Part shown: in pieces, positions 25,301 through 32,965 of the stretch
How positions within the stretch are numbered: position 1 is the first letter of the stretch
Layout: each line of letters starts with the position of its first letter
IMG/VR virus record: IMGVR_UViG_3300042691_004233
Coordinates: 1 to 37,571 of that record
Reading direction: 5' to 3' (one strand)
DNA length: 37,571 bases
DNA from: a virus
Translations under genes and position numbers: made by a program
Notes under the pieces: generated by a model
The model's input: only the letters and a program-made list of their open reading frames with translations
What the model was told of the DNA's origin: nothing
Database searches by the model: none

Positions 25301-27351
25301 TCGCCAGTTCTTCCTGCAGATCGAAGGCCACTTACTTCTCCCCCTTGATCCGTTCTTTGACCTGATACCGTACCGACATTTGCAGTAGGTTCTCCTGTGG
25401 GGGTGACAGTGGCACCATCCCGTGTTCGACCATCTCCTGTTGGGACATTTTGGAGGCCAGCCGGTCCGCCAGGGATACCTCCTGTGAGGAGGGATTGAAC
25501 CGATCCAAGATCAGTCCGTCCTGCTGTACCAACTGTTGCATCTGTGCCTGCTTGCTCTGATACTGCTCCCACCCGGGTAGCGGCTTGCTGTTGCGGTTCA
25601 TTTGGGGTTCCTTCCAAAAGTTGTGTGTACAACGGGGACGATTGGCCAGTCAACGCCGTATAGATGGCATCAAGCTGCTCAACCATGGGGTTAGTTGCGG
25701 GTTTACCCTGACGTGCTAATGCTGCAATCTGGTCATCGATCCGAGCCAAAGCTTCTTGCGTCGAGCCAACATCCACAAGACCATACTTCTGAGTAGCCTT
25801 GTTCAGCGCAGTAACAACTGGCTTGGCGTTGGCGATATTGCCACTGAGCTTAATTACGTTGGCTGCTAGGAAGGCGCCATTGAGCGTACGCTGGACAGGA
25901 CTTAACTGCCGGTCTGCTTGAGCCAACCCTTCGACGACAGCCTTAACCGTCGGCTGCCCATAAATGCGAGCACCGCCCAGATCCCAGGCATTGCTCATGT
26001 TTGCAGCTGGAGCCAGACCGTATGTTCGAGCTGCGGTCAGATATTCTTCTTGTGAAACGGGCTGCGACTGAGCCGACTGTACCCGCGCAGTAGGTTGCGC
26101 AGATGGTTGTGCTGTACCGGCAGGTGCCGATGGCGGCGTCGTTGCAGGACGACCTGGTACCGCAGTATCAACCCGACCGCCCATTTGACCAAACTGTTGA
26201 TACGCTTGCTGTTGCTCCGGGGTAACAAAGGCCTCTCCTCTGGAAGTAACTGAAATAACATCAGGCAGCATAGGCCCAGTGTTGATCGCTTGACGAATTG
26301 CATCACCGCTAGGAGTACGGGAGCCCTGCAGATTATCGTTAGCCCCACTGAGCATGCTTCCAGGCTGCTTGTCGATCGGAGTGATCGTGCCAATGGCTGC
26401 GCCAGTCATACCGCCAAGTGCTGCACCTAGTGCTGCAGAACCAAGAACCCCACGCATGGGGTCGATACCATCGATGTACTGGCCTGCGGCTACGTTGGCA
26501 GATAGCTTGGTTGTACCTTCTTCAGCAAACTCTTGGGCTGCTTCACTACCGGCCATGCGCAGAATACTTCCCTGACGACTACGAGCGGCGACGGCCTTCT
26601 CAGCACCGAACCTACCAGCGATAGCACCCACAATGGCAGGGGCTGGCATAGCCAGACGAGCTGCTTCCGTAGCTTGACGATCAGCCTCTACAGGGTCAAC
26701 ACCTTGCTCGATCAGTCCTTCATAGACTTGACCGTAGGCATCACCACCAGCCTCACCAGCGCCAAGAGCGGCACCAATGCCCATACCAGCACCAGTACCC
26801 ACACGCTCAATAGCTTTGCGCTCAGCAGCAACGGCTGCCTGACGAGTAATCGGGCCAACATCGCTAGCACGGGCAACGGCACGCTCACCAACACCCAGAC
26901 CACGAGCGGCGATCTGCGAGCCACGAATTGCTCCCATGGGGATAGCAAACGAACCGACAGCCTGAGACAGAGCCAGTGCAGGGTTCTCTACGATGTAACT
27001 GCCAACACCTTTGAGGGCTTGCATGCCCCCAGCTTCGATATCTTCACCGAGGCGTTGTTTGGCTTGACGGGCTACGTCACTCTGGCTTTCTTCACCCTGC
27101 TTGATTAGATCTTCGATCTGGTTAGCTAGCTCAGTACCAGGAACAGCAAAATCGATAAGGGCCTTACCACCACCCAGGATCGCATTGGCCGCCTCAATTA
27201 CATAGTCGTTGGCTGCGCCTAAGAAACCACGAGATGGAGGTTTAGCAGGTGTAAAACGTCCGGTTTCTAATTGGTCCCAGACACTTGTAGGCGTAGCAGT
27301 GCCTTGCCTTGCAGAAGTAGCCTGTTGTTCAAGTTGATCCCAGACCGACAT
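19327..27351 (-). CDS. Giant polyvalent-type internal virion protein with L,D-transpeptidase and zincin domains
   Basis: A 2,674-residue protein, the largest in the window. By residue: 2-8 and 23-29 carry a duplicated SVWDQLE; ~90-345 has Gly/Ala-rich hydrophobic segments; ~811-857 an HTH-like stretch (VAELAKRYNRSIDTIKKDW); ~860-1080 coiled coil; ~1080-1130 a Pro/Thr linker; ~1241-1262 a hydrophobic segment. Residues ~1310-1465 match a YkuD L,D-transpeptidase, with His1404 and VSYGCIN (Cys1433). Residues ~1500-1700 carry AHEIGHAVDQ (His1586, Glu1587, His1590), a zincin. Residues ~2296-2376 resemble large polyvalent protein-associated domains (LPD38-like), followed by a hydrophobic segment at ~2389-2424. 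Such proteins are thought to be packaged and delivered with phage DNA. The transpeptidase may act on host peptidoglycan during entry; that is inference. Confidence 0.88.
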   Translation of the reverse strand: MSVWDQLEQQATSARQGTATPTSVWDQLETGRFTPAKPPSRGFLGAANDYVIEAANAILGGGKALIDFAVPGTELANQIEDLIKQGEESQSDVARQAKQRLGEDIEAGGMQALKGVGSYIVENPALALSQAVGSFAIPMGAIRGSQIAARGLGVGERAVARASDVGPITRQAAVAAERKAIERVGTGAGMGIGAALGAGEAGGDAYGQVYEGLIEQGVDPVEADRQATEAARLAMPAPAIVGAIAGRFGAEKAVAARSRQGSILRMAGSEAAQEFAEEGTTKLSANVAAGQYIDGIDPMRGVLGSAALGAALGGMTGAAIGTITPIDKQPGSMLSGANDNLQGSRTPSGDAIRQAINTGPMLPDVISVTSRGEAFVTPEQQQAYQQFGQMGGRVDTAVPGRPATTPPSAPAGTAQPSAQPTARVQSAQSQPVSQEEYLTAARTYGLAPAANMSNAWDLGGARIYGQPTVKAVVEGLAQADRQLSPVQRTLNGAFLAANVIKLSGNIANAKPVVTALNKATQKYGLVDVGSTQEALARIDDQIAALARQGKPATNPMVEQLDAIYTALTGQSSPLYTQLLEGTPNEPQQQAATRVGAVSEQAGTDATVGTAGRTDLGSVQSLLTGGIPGGPAGLQNVPTGDGRTRDGATVTPTGEPTANVGTVSGQRTDQGGEVSGLRSAGRTGEGTQADVGRAAGTGTTGTEGTGAGPAAAAVGAQQAGKPRQVRARAEEDVTLGKQLFDGIAKRFEIAIRFDDLDPALQEVWLVAVENDRTDRAIVEALAQEQELIRNDVSAQQILDFALTRLYPADKQAAKRSFILEMYGTPQAKREESVAELAKRYNRSIDTIKKDWNRAIRDLLGPDKQKLTDAIKAAMVELRLSDAEATQYLTSLMDSIKAEQTEGRITEAEVEELTIDEAELGAEDAAITARGRATASLQEVNKAAETNNQKFLRISQALDAIEARQKPTRKQIDQANEALQREKNDIAELTEKQLETLAIDAYLNDDEFFGDRIVKELNDRLEVTEDIAEKQAAKKPITAKGEPRAVQKQTTAKVPVQPRARGGEKVGQEVRGAEKPAATGEAKTEGQVVVTTKAAPTPTQAPKLTPTPTAKETPAAVALTKAEQVEAKYNELRAFAPDLIPVWGALTVAQRDSLLAIDNPADINVRNLEQILDESKVIDVEAREIAPAERRLMLEKSNTLTDEQVQVLQVHYKAKAGTDAFLSKLSQDIANYTNKGAEFVAARIRAIIAQLAKAVVAVAIVFNPTVQQNGFDFNLPEAYAKAKQITIELPTSARSKMSPLAQSVFTEMAATAQISGKGFIIADKPNGMIHVFDKDGNVIAQDTALYGRDVGDVLGSASSLEGGKKVTPAGKYALEAVKLRDGGTYAGGYTLDLVGTNDGTGTIAIHAAYLGNVNEKRLERLASPDVKDNRVSYGCINTSHKTFLDKIIPNINKLNGGMVFVLPDSPETFSMPAAPTAPQPAKTPKQNAMRRRAEEKVQEVTGSKDNLMIEDASLDEMAEAYEGVSALRDRFNALGIGNAFNAVGQFFVSYNPNVDWDGIITNIDQKVAIVLRQDIAASRGNAMWTMAHEIGHAVDQAVQGQDTYSSDPRLNLRLVNGKLVPMGEVAIEMSKLYNTDEAAKAIFGYPFDPKEVKGLSLNEMRQELFAQIWAFYTSGPVGQRILEQKAPATAKFMKEVLARVQETTDFQATDLGQEVSFDSRAEGVAAGRGAVPGEAAKGQAPKVLRNRRADATIGKLPESLQPQATQIYYTLKDWASKAAPTFAFTQDLVDMAKGKLKSVTRFVQLYNEQQVIQTEYELRVKAILDDYDALPAEVRGTGPNSVNAFIKDSTMSGKWGYKIKEESDVTPDPALEARFRAFPKEAQKVIKDVFKHGYDVLQDMKRTLRDNTNSEFDALIEEARAKGNEKELAELQAAKDQTLKNYQKLFALQGKKPYAPLKRFGNYVVVGKSQRLLDAEEIYRNSQGSARALANKTLTDLQTDPQHYYVGFAETAGEGQVIANQLRRQFPDMQVTDPFEKSAQESLYGGNDLNQVFARLRNLVDENLKSSDKDVVVRGVRKMILDLQTQMLSNQSIMHATNRRLGIAGADDDMMRAFATQGRASAHFIGSLSNTGKIYEQLRNMSNESKNDPEARRYFNEFVRRHAMGFDYDPSPVLNKAMATTSLWMLLTSPAYYLQNMTQPLMMSVPFMAGKHGEGRSLKAMFSAYKEVGKLLQNISVRRPGEQVDFSNLPEDVRGMVEDLVKRGRIQITLDRDLGEFTSGEDSAFRKLGKASGYLQAIAEKTELINRVSTAVAAYRLAIGNRESESAARDYADKVIRVTHGDYSGANAPRFMRKGIGRLVTQFRKFQLIQLSMMIRLLNDATRGATAEDKRAARYTLLWVFTHAGVAGGIMGLPGFAAAAALYGMLFGDEDEPFEPELELRRYFGDEIGTLMTKGLPAQMGVDVSGKIGAGQMLSILPYADFDLSKAGWQETVTAAMGPFIGGLAPRGIDGISYMGEGNYYKGVENLMPKGVTDTLKAARFATEGVTQRNNDVSLSADEILFVDAMFQALGLPTTKLTERQFRTGVVIRTEEFFDKRTAEIKRNYTKAYRENDVEANAEARDAWKRVQDARVASGFTRQPLSNLLKAPQEQRKRERQTAGGVQYTQANRRFVESLP

Positions 27352-27365
27352 AAGCTATCACCCTT

Positions 27366-28871
27366 TTAGCGCTGTTGTGCTTGGTATTGCCCGTATCTAC
27401 GTTCCCACGCCGCATAATTTGGATTTGGTATGCCGGTATCGACAATACCACCTCTAGTTTGCTGTTGTATAGTCCGAGGAGGCGCTGGTGGAATATTAAG
27501 AGCTGCGCTAGGAGGTGCTCCTCTACCACCCGTAGCAGGGATTGCAGATCTACCCCCTTTAGCGGGTGTAGTAGTTTTTTGTGGGCCGGGCCATGGTGTA
27601 TTTGGATATTTATTTTCAAAAGCAGTAATTTCTGCTGATGTATATGGCTTACCAGTAATCGGATTAGTGCCCGAACGAGCTGCAGCTACAATTTCAGGAG
27701 GAGCTACACCCGCCCCTCTAAGTATTTTGTCTGTTGTCGGGTTCAATATACCAACCGTGCCAAGAACTTCTTCCCCATCTTTAGTGATTTTTCCAGTTTT
27801 GACGTAGACCTCCGGGAACAAGGCCTCCATTTGAGCCGCCATAGATCGAATAGCATCTGCGTTCTTAACAGGATCTTTAAGAAGATTTTGAAGCTCGGCA
27901 TTCATATCGTCCATCCGCTTAAGCTTGCCTGTTTCGTATCCTGCTTTTGCCGCTCTTGCGTTTGACTCCCTAATATTTGCTCTGATTTCATCAACCCTAA
28001 ACGGTTGCAAAGCTGCTTCTCGCGCCTCTCGACTTTCATCTCGCGCATCTCGTTTTTCACTCAGGGCAAGATTACGACGTGCGATATCCATCGTCTGCGA
28101 AGTTTGCAGCAGAGTTCCAAAATCTTGTATCGAAGTAGCAAACTGCGCTGCTCCTTGCCTGAACATATTGTTGGTGTACTGAGCGATGCCATCTTCTGCA
28201 GCGGTCTGGAGATTGTCGTACTGCCCCATCTTCCTGCCACCCATGTAGGCTTCATAAACTTGTTTGCCACCACCAACACTGACAGGGCGAATATCAATAC
28301 CTAGTTTTTTAGCGCTAGCCATAAACCCTGCGGGGTCTGTATTAGCCTGTTCTGCCATCCCTTGAAGTTTGCCAAGTTCAGCGGTAAACGAAGTCTGCCA
28401 TTGTTGGAACTCTTTTTTCTTCTTGCTCGTGTTGAGTACATCCTCAAGCTGCAAACCTTTTAGCGTGATATCAAACGCTTTCTCAGGATCAACAGCCATA
28501 CCCCGCTCAAGAATACGTAGCATCGCATCTTGTCTACTAACTGGAGTAGTAGAAGCAGGGGCTGTAGTGGCTTGAGGACGTGTTATTCCTTCTTGAATAC
28601 CGGCAGTCTGTCGTAGCGAAGGAGTTTCTTCTGTAGCAGGAATAGCCGACATTTGTGGCGGTGCGCTAACAGCTCCTTGGATTGCCCCTGTAGATGTTTG
28701 CGGTAGCTGTCCTACACGACCAAGTTCTTCTGCAGTGATATCTCGAAACTGTTGTGCTCTTGCTCGGCGCTCACGAAAATCTTCAGCTTCTAACTGCGCA
28801 CGCTCTAAGGCGGTCAGCCCTTGGATAGTTCCTAGGAACCCTCTGGTAAAACCTTCAGCCGCGTATGCCAT
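27366..28871 (-). CDS. Coiled-coil/proline-rich virion protein
   Basis: A 501-residue protein. Residues ~1-45 form an Arg/Glu-rich helix, ~55-110 is Pro/Thr/Ala-rich and disordered, ~250-330 a long charged coiled coil (EKRDARDESREAREAALQPF), and ~420-490 a Pro/Gly-rich tail. No enzymatic motif is visible. Placed between the giant protein and the S74-domain protein, it is likely an internal virion or ejection protein. It starts two bases after the S74 gene's stop, and its own stop is 15 bases before the giant gene's start. Confidence 0.75.
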   Translation of the reverse strand: MAYAAEGFTRGFLGTIQGLTALERAQLEAEDFRERRARAQQFRDITAEELGRVGQLPQTSTGAIQGAVSAPPQMSAIPATEETPSLRQTAGIQEGITRPQATTAPASTTPVSRQDAMLRILERGMAVDPEKAFDITLKGLQLEDVLNTSKKKKEFQQWQTSFTAELGKLQGMAEQANTDPAGFMASAKKLGIDIRPVSVGGGKQVYEAYMGGRKMGQYDNLQTAAEDGIAQYTNNMFRQGAAQFATSIQDFGTLLQTSQTMDIARRNLALSEKRDARDESREAREAALQPFRVDEIRANIRESNARAAKAGYETGKLKRMDDMNAELQNLLKDPVKNADAIRSMAAQMEALFPEVYVKTGKITKDGEEVLGTVGILNPTTDKILRGAGVAPPEIVAAARSGTNPITGKPYTSAEITAFENKYPNTPWPGPQKTTTPAKGGRSAIPATGGRGAPPSAALNIPPAPPRTIQQQTRGGIVDTGIPNPNYAAWERRYGQYQAQQR

Positions 28872-28872
28872 C

Positions 28873-30003
28873 TTAGATCACCATGCTGTAGTTAACGGCC
28901 TTAAAGCCATCTGCGGTTGTGATAACTGCTTCAGGATTGAACAACTCAACTTCCTGCGCCAAGACCCCTCGGTATCTGCCATATCCAGACTCTGCCTTGA
29001 ACGCTGGCTTGTACTCAAACTCATAAACGGTCAGCCCGTTAGGTAGAGTTCCGACAGGAACGATGTTTTCTTTGGCACGAATATCAGAACGAGCGTAGTA
29101 AGCACCCGCACCAGCCAAGGCTCCGAGCGTACTTCCTTTTGCTGCTGCTCTTTGTGCAGCTGCGCTTTCCTGTGCGTTGTAGAGATTGATGTCTGCGTTG
29201 TACTTAGAAACACCCATTTGACCAACACTCTGCCACCCCTGCATCGGAAGTCCGTACCCCTGCTGCATACTAGATCCTTGTGCTTGTACCGTACTAATAG
29301 GCACAGCAGCGGCATTCATAGCAGCACCACCAGCAGACAACGCCAGACCCGTCGAAGTGGCCTGGTTACTAAACTGACCTTGAGCCACAGCAGCGGCGTC
29401 CATCTTTTTCGCCCAACCTAAAGACTCAGCAGCCGTCCGTGCGCGATTAGCAGCGGCAGCCTCCATAGCGGCAGTATCAATTCCAGTAGCCCGACGCATA
29501 CCCTGGTAGCGGCCAGAAGTAGGATCAATACCATAGCTTCGCTGCATGAGTTCCATGTCACGCTCTTCACGAGCCGTAGCCGAACGAATATCACCCAGGG
29601 CCAAAGCAGACTGACGCTCGATGTCCTCTGCAGAACCAGCCTTCTCAGCCTCAGCAAACAACTGTTCTTGTAGGGGAAACCCGTACTTCTGGTAGCGCTC
29701 CATGCCTTCTTTGGCAGCGGCGATCTGAATGTTCTGCAGTTCACGGTCAAGAGCAAACTGTTCATCAGCACGCGCAGTAAGACGCTCAGACTCTAATTTG
29801 AGCTGAGGCCAGACTTCTGTCTTCCACTGGTTGAGGTACTCTTTGGAGATATCGGCAAGCTCGCGCTGGGCGATGCCAATATTGGGATCAGGAGCTGGGG
29901 CAGAACCACCACCACCGCCTTTACCGCCCTCAAGCGTCATACCACCGAAAGGTCGGTGTTGAAATGCCCGTTCGGGCAACATGGAGAAGTGGTCGTATCT
30001 CAT
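28873..30003 (-). CDS. Virion protein with C-terminal S74 (intramolecular chaperone) domain
   Basis: A 376-residue protein. Residues ~40-235 are helical, Ala/Glu/Gln-rich (internal virion-like), with a Gly-rich segment near residues 27-33. The C-terminal ~75 residues match the peptidase S74 domain: ARSDIRAKENIVPVG (Ser306 and Lys311, equal to the Ser-Lys pair of endosialidase chaperones), YRGVLAQEV and FKAVNYSMV at the end. S74 domains drive trimer assembly and then cut themselves off, usually in tail spikes. Here the partner sequence is helical and not fibre-like, which is unusual. It overlaps the GNAT gene by four bases. Confidence 0.85.
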   Translation of the reverse strand: MRYDHFSMLPERAFQHRPFGGMTLEGGKGGGGGSAPAPDPNIGIAQRELADISKEYLNQWKTEVWPQLKLESERLTARADEQFALDRELQNIQIAAAKEGMERYQKYGFPLQEQLFAEAEKAGSAEDIERQSALALGDIRSATAREERDMELMQRSYGIDPTSGRYQGMRRATGIDTAAMEAAAANRARTAAESLGWAKKMDAAAVAQGQFSNQATSTGLALSAGGAAMNAAAVPISTVQAQGSSMQQGYGLPMQGWQSVGQMGVSKYNADINLYNAQESAAAQRAAAKGSTLGALAGAGAYYARSDIRAKENIVPVGTLPNGLTVYEFEYKPAFKAESGYGRYRGVLAQEVELFNPEAVITTADGFKAVNYSMVI

Positions 30004-30422
30004 TTCTTAATCCCTAAGAACCTGCATTCCTCACGAAGCATCCCGTACACAATCATGTCAGTCCCATCATCGTTGGCTCTTCGCATGACGCCTTCTCGCT
30101 TAAACCCCAAGTGTTCGTCAAACCGCTGAGCTTCATAGTTGTCTGCCCTGACAAGTCCTGTGATTCTGTTACATTTAAGTTGTAAGAATGGATATGCGAA
30201 ACAGCGCCACAAATACTCTTTAGTCATCCACCGCTTACCTGGTACTGCTGCTACGTGCATCGAGATCGACGGGCCGGTGTAGAGATTAAAAACTACCCCT
30301 GCTATCAGCTCGCCATCTTCTTCAAGCCCGATCCCGCTGGCACTACCGAAATCAAACTCGTTTACCTGTCTACCAACCCAATCAATTACGCGTTCGTTCT
30401 GCCCGTAAATGACTGTTTTCAT
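30000..30422 (-). CDS. GNAT-like acetyltransferase of virion cluster
   Basis: A 140-residue protein with the GNAT layout: a strand-rich first half (GELIAGVVFNLYTG), an acceptor-loop region and the C-terminal DNYEAQRFDEHLGFKREGVM segment, the acetyl-CoA-binding helix and conserved Gly-Phe-x-x-Glu-Gly found in many GNATs. Phage relatives often sit among structural genes. The classic Q/RxxGxG/A acetyl-CoA loop is not obvious, so enzymatic activity is uncertain. It is coupled to the S74 gene by an ATGA overlap. Confidence 0.8.
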   Translation of the reverse strand: MKTVIYGQNERVIDWVGRQVNEFDFGSASGIGLEEDGELIAGVVFNLYTGPSISMHVAAVPGKRWMTKEYLWRCFAYPFLQLKCNRITGLVRADNYEAQRFDEHLGFKREGVMRRANDDGTDMIVYGMLREECRFLGIKK

Positions 30423-30457
30423 TAACCCTATATACCAGAAAACCGATACGCTGGCAA

Positions 30458-30664
30458 TTACTGTCCGTCAAAATTGATCCTGGCTGCTATCTCATTGATT
30501 TTGGCTATGATCTGAGCAGTCGTTGCATCTGAGGCCAACGGCCGGATAGTGCCAATACCAGGACGAGCACCAGTAATCAGCTCAATGTTTTCCTTCATGG
30601 CAGTCAGAGTCTGCTGTGTTGCCCGGTCAAGGATCGGTATGGCTGGGATACCGGGCTTTCTCAT
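30458..30664 (-). CDS. Small phage structural-cluster protein
   Basis: A 68-residue protein beginning MRKPGIPAIPILDRATQQTL, with ELITGARPG in the middle and an IAKINEIAARINFDG helix at the C-terminus. Small proteins of this pattern occur next to phage stabilisation/tail genes. It starts in an overlap with the large structural gene (ATGA at 30661-30664). Function unknown. Confidence 0.72.
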   Translation of the reverse strand: MRKPGIPAIPILDRATQQTLTAMKENIELITGARPGIGTIRPLASDATTAQIIAKINEIAARINFDGQ

Positions 30665-32682
30665 TCCGGCACCTCTTTGAGCTCAGTAACCGTGCTAGCC
30701 ATGGCCAGAGACTGCACCCGAATGTTTCCAGTAATTAAGAGCTCCCACTCGTCATGGCGCTTCTCAGCCGGCAACCGTACTACGCTTGTAGAAGTTACAC
30801 CGACCTCATGCACCAGAACGCCATCACCGTAGAGGAAGATGTTGACCGAACGAGTCTCGCCCAGTGCCGGGATATCGTTAAGAATAGAGCCGTTAAGCGT
30901 GAAAGTGTTCACTAACGAAGAGTTCAGTACACCCTGCAGATTGTTGCCCTGAGTCGTCCAAAGAGCTTGGTTCTGCGCTATAAGTGCTTGAACGATCTGG
31001 TTGTAGTTTGCCGTGTCTTGGATTTCACCGAAGTCCGCCCGTACTTTGATAGCGCCGAAATGCGACGGCATGCCGAAGATAAACTTCTTGGACTTCCACT
31101 CGAACAACGTAGTATTAACCGGGTCAGCGTCGATCTGGTAGATCTTGTTATCCAGCTGAGACACGCAGAAGAACTCAGTCGTGCTGCGGTCAATGAAGAT
31201 GGCCGTGGCGTCAAAGTCAAACTCAATAAGCGGCGGAATATCACCACGAGTTATGACGATGGCGTAAGTACCGGTGTTCGTCGTGTAGAAGCCGAAGTAC
31301 TGGTTGTTATATATCGCCCCGAGCATCGTGCCAGGGTTCAGTAGCGTCCAGTCATCCCGTGTATAGAGCGGAGTGCTAATAACATCCGTACCCGCAGGGC
31401 CTACCGATACAAGTCCGTTCTGGCTTGCGTACATGATGCCGTATTGATCTGAAGCAATCGACCGCTTGGAGACGCACGGCTGGAAGATGGGCAGTTTGGC
31501 CTGAGATACCGACAGCGGAGAAGAACCAGTCAACAGATATGGCTGCGTCTGGGTCATTACCACCAGAGTAGTATCGTAAACCCCTAGACCAACCACGTTC
31601 GAGTCGATAACCAGGGTGTAAAGATCCGGCCAAGCATGGGGGTAGTATGGCTCACTGAACCACACCTCGTTGTCCCGAAACGCAGCCAGCATACCGTTAG
31701 GCATAGCCACAAGCCCTTTAAGATCATCGGGCGGGGGGTTCCAGTTCTGAGTCTGCAAAAGACTGCCAAGATCCAACACCGGCTTAGTGTCAGAGTAGGA
31801 AGTCTGGGTCAGAGGAATCTCATCGACAAGCTGATACGAGACAGTCGTCGCTCCGACAACCGTGCGGTAGATCCGCCGATGAGTTATGTTGTATGTGCCA
31901 CTGGGTAGTTTTGCAGCGACAACGACGTTGCCAGAAGTAGTGGCCGAAGGCGCCTGCACCGTGTAAGTATTGGCCCCAGTGTTTGTGATTGTGTACCAGC
32001 CATCGGGAGCAGTACCAGATGTGAAGTCCAAATACACCACCTGCCCGGTATCCATACCGTGGACAGACTCAGTAATCGTGATCGTCGTGCCAGTCTGAGA
32101 GTACGTGCCACTTGTGGTAAACCCTGATACCGTGACTGTCGCTCCCGTGGCGTTGGTAGTGATAGTGGCTGCTGGACTGGGGGCAGACTCCTCAGAAATC
32201 GAGCCGAACTGAGAAACAAAAGTGTAGAGATATGCCCGGTCTTCGGGAGTAGTACCGCCTGCGGTAGTAAGCGTGGGGGCAGTTGTGGGGGAAGGAACCC
32301 CCATGCTTAGGTATTTGTTTGGGAACGGCAGCGTGCCTGTTCCGTTAGTGGTTGCCAGGTTCCAGTTAGTCTTCTTTGGCTGGCCTGACCCCATGTAATA
32401 CACACGAGAATCTGCATCGTCGAGAACCGGGCCTTTGACTACATCTACATCTGTATTCCACTCAAGCCAGCGAAACAAATTGCCGGTGGGGTCATACAGC
32501 TTGTAGATCGACCGGACATCAGGGGTAGCCGGCGTGTATTCCTCGGTAGCTTGCTGCCAGGGGCGCAATTCCAAAGAGTTGAGTTTTACGTTCCTTGCGA
32601 TCTGGGCTTGCGTAGGCGCAAGTTGGGTGGGGCTAGTCCGTGGAGACAACCCAGAGAATCGTTCTAAGAATATGACTGCCAC
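30661..32682 (-). CDS. Large beta-rich virion structural protein (tail/stabilisation-like)
   Basis: A 673-residue protein from a GTG start at 32682 behind AAAGGG. It begins MAVIFLERFSGLSPRTSPTQ and has IARNVKLNSLELRPW near the N-terminus and FRWLEWNTDVDVVKGPV further on, features I know from podophage virion proteins. Residues ~175-275 are Thr/Ser-rich and Ig-like, apparently an inserted beta-sandwich. The rest has repeated beta blades (DNEVWFSEPYYPHAWPDLY), perhaps a propeller. Its place upstream of internal virion genes suggests a tail nozzle or DNA stabilisation role, but I cannot assign it to a specific gp family. Confidence 0.8.
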   Translation of the reverse strand: MAVIFLERFSGLSPRTSPTQLAPTQAQIARNVKLNSLELRPWQQATEEYTPATPDVRSIYKLYDPTGNLFRWLEWNTDVDVVKGPVLDDADSRVYYMGSGQPKKTNWNLATTNGTGTLPFPNKYLSMGVPSPTTAPTLTTAGGTTPEDRAYLYTFVSQFGSISEESAPSPAATITTNATGATVTVSGFTTSGTYSQTGTTITITESVHGMDTGQVVYLDFTSGTAPDGWYTITNTGANTYTVQAPSATTSGNVVVAAKLPSGTYNITHRRIYRTVVGATTVSYQLVDEIPLTQTSYSDTKPVLDLGSLLQTQNWNPPPDDLKGLVAMPNGMLAAFRDNEVWFSEPYYPHAWPDLYTLVIDSNVVGLGVYDTTLVVMTQTQPYLLTGSSPLSVSQAKLPIFQPCVSKRSIASDQYGIMYASQNGLVSVGPAGTDVISTPLYTRDDWTLLNPGTMLGAIYNNQYFGFYTTNTGTYAIVITRGDIPPLIEFDFDATAIFIDRSTTEFFCVSQLDNKIYQIDADPVNTTLFEWKSKKFIFGMPSHFGAIKVRADFGEIQDTANYNQIVQALIAQNQALWTTQGNNLQGVLNSSLVNTFTLNGSILNDIPALGETRSVNIFLYGDGVLVHEVGVTSTSVVRLPAEKRHDEWELLITGNIRVQSLAMASTVTELKEVPE

Positions 32683-32700
32683 GGATTAGCCCTTTCCCAC

Positions 32701-32955
32701 TTAGTCCAGCTTGAAGTTATCGTCCAGCACCACTTCTTCATCGGGGACCGGAGTGATCTCCACTTCTTTCTTCTTGCGGGTTGCTTTGGGCTTATCCAGA
32801 GCGGCAAGGTACTCCCTGCCTTCTTCGGTAATCGTGAACGCCCCGTTCTCCATAAAGCCGATCATCTTGCGGTTTTCCAGAATGCCAATAATTAGCTGCC
32901 CTCCGACAACATCGGCTCCAGTTTTCTCTATGACTTCTTCAAACGACCATGCCAT
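32701..32955 (-). CDS. Small winged-helix-like protein with acidic tail
   Basis: An 84-residue protein from ATG 32955, which follows AAGGAG; the longer start at 33009 is in the lysozyme gene and rejected. Residues ~5-50 resemble a winged helix (IIGILENRKMIGFMENGAFT, then ITEEGREYLAAL), followed by a Lys-rich stretch and an acidic tail ending DDNFKLD. It lies between the lysozyme and the large structural protein. A regulatory or DNA-binding role is possible but not shown. Confidence 0.7.
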   Translation of the reverse strand: MAWSFEEVIEKTGADVVGGQLIIGILENRKMIGFMENGAFTITEEGREYLAALDKPKATRKKKEVEITPVPDEEVVLDDNFKLD

Positions 32956-32965
32956 GCTTGACTCC

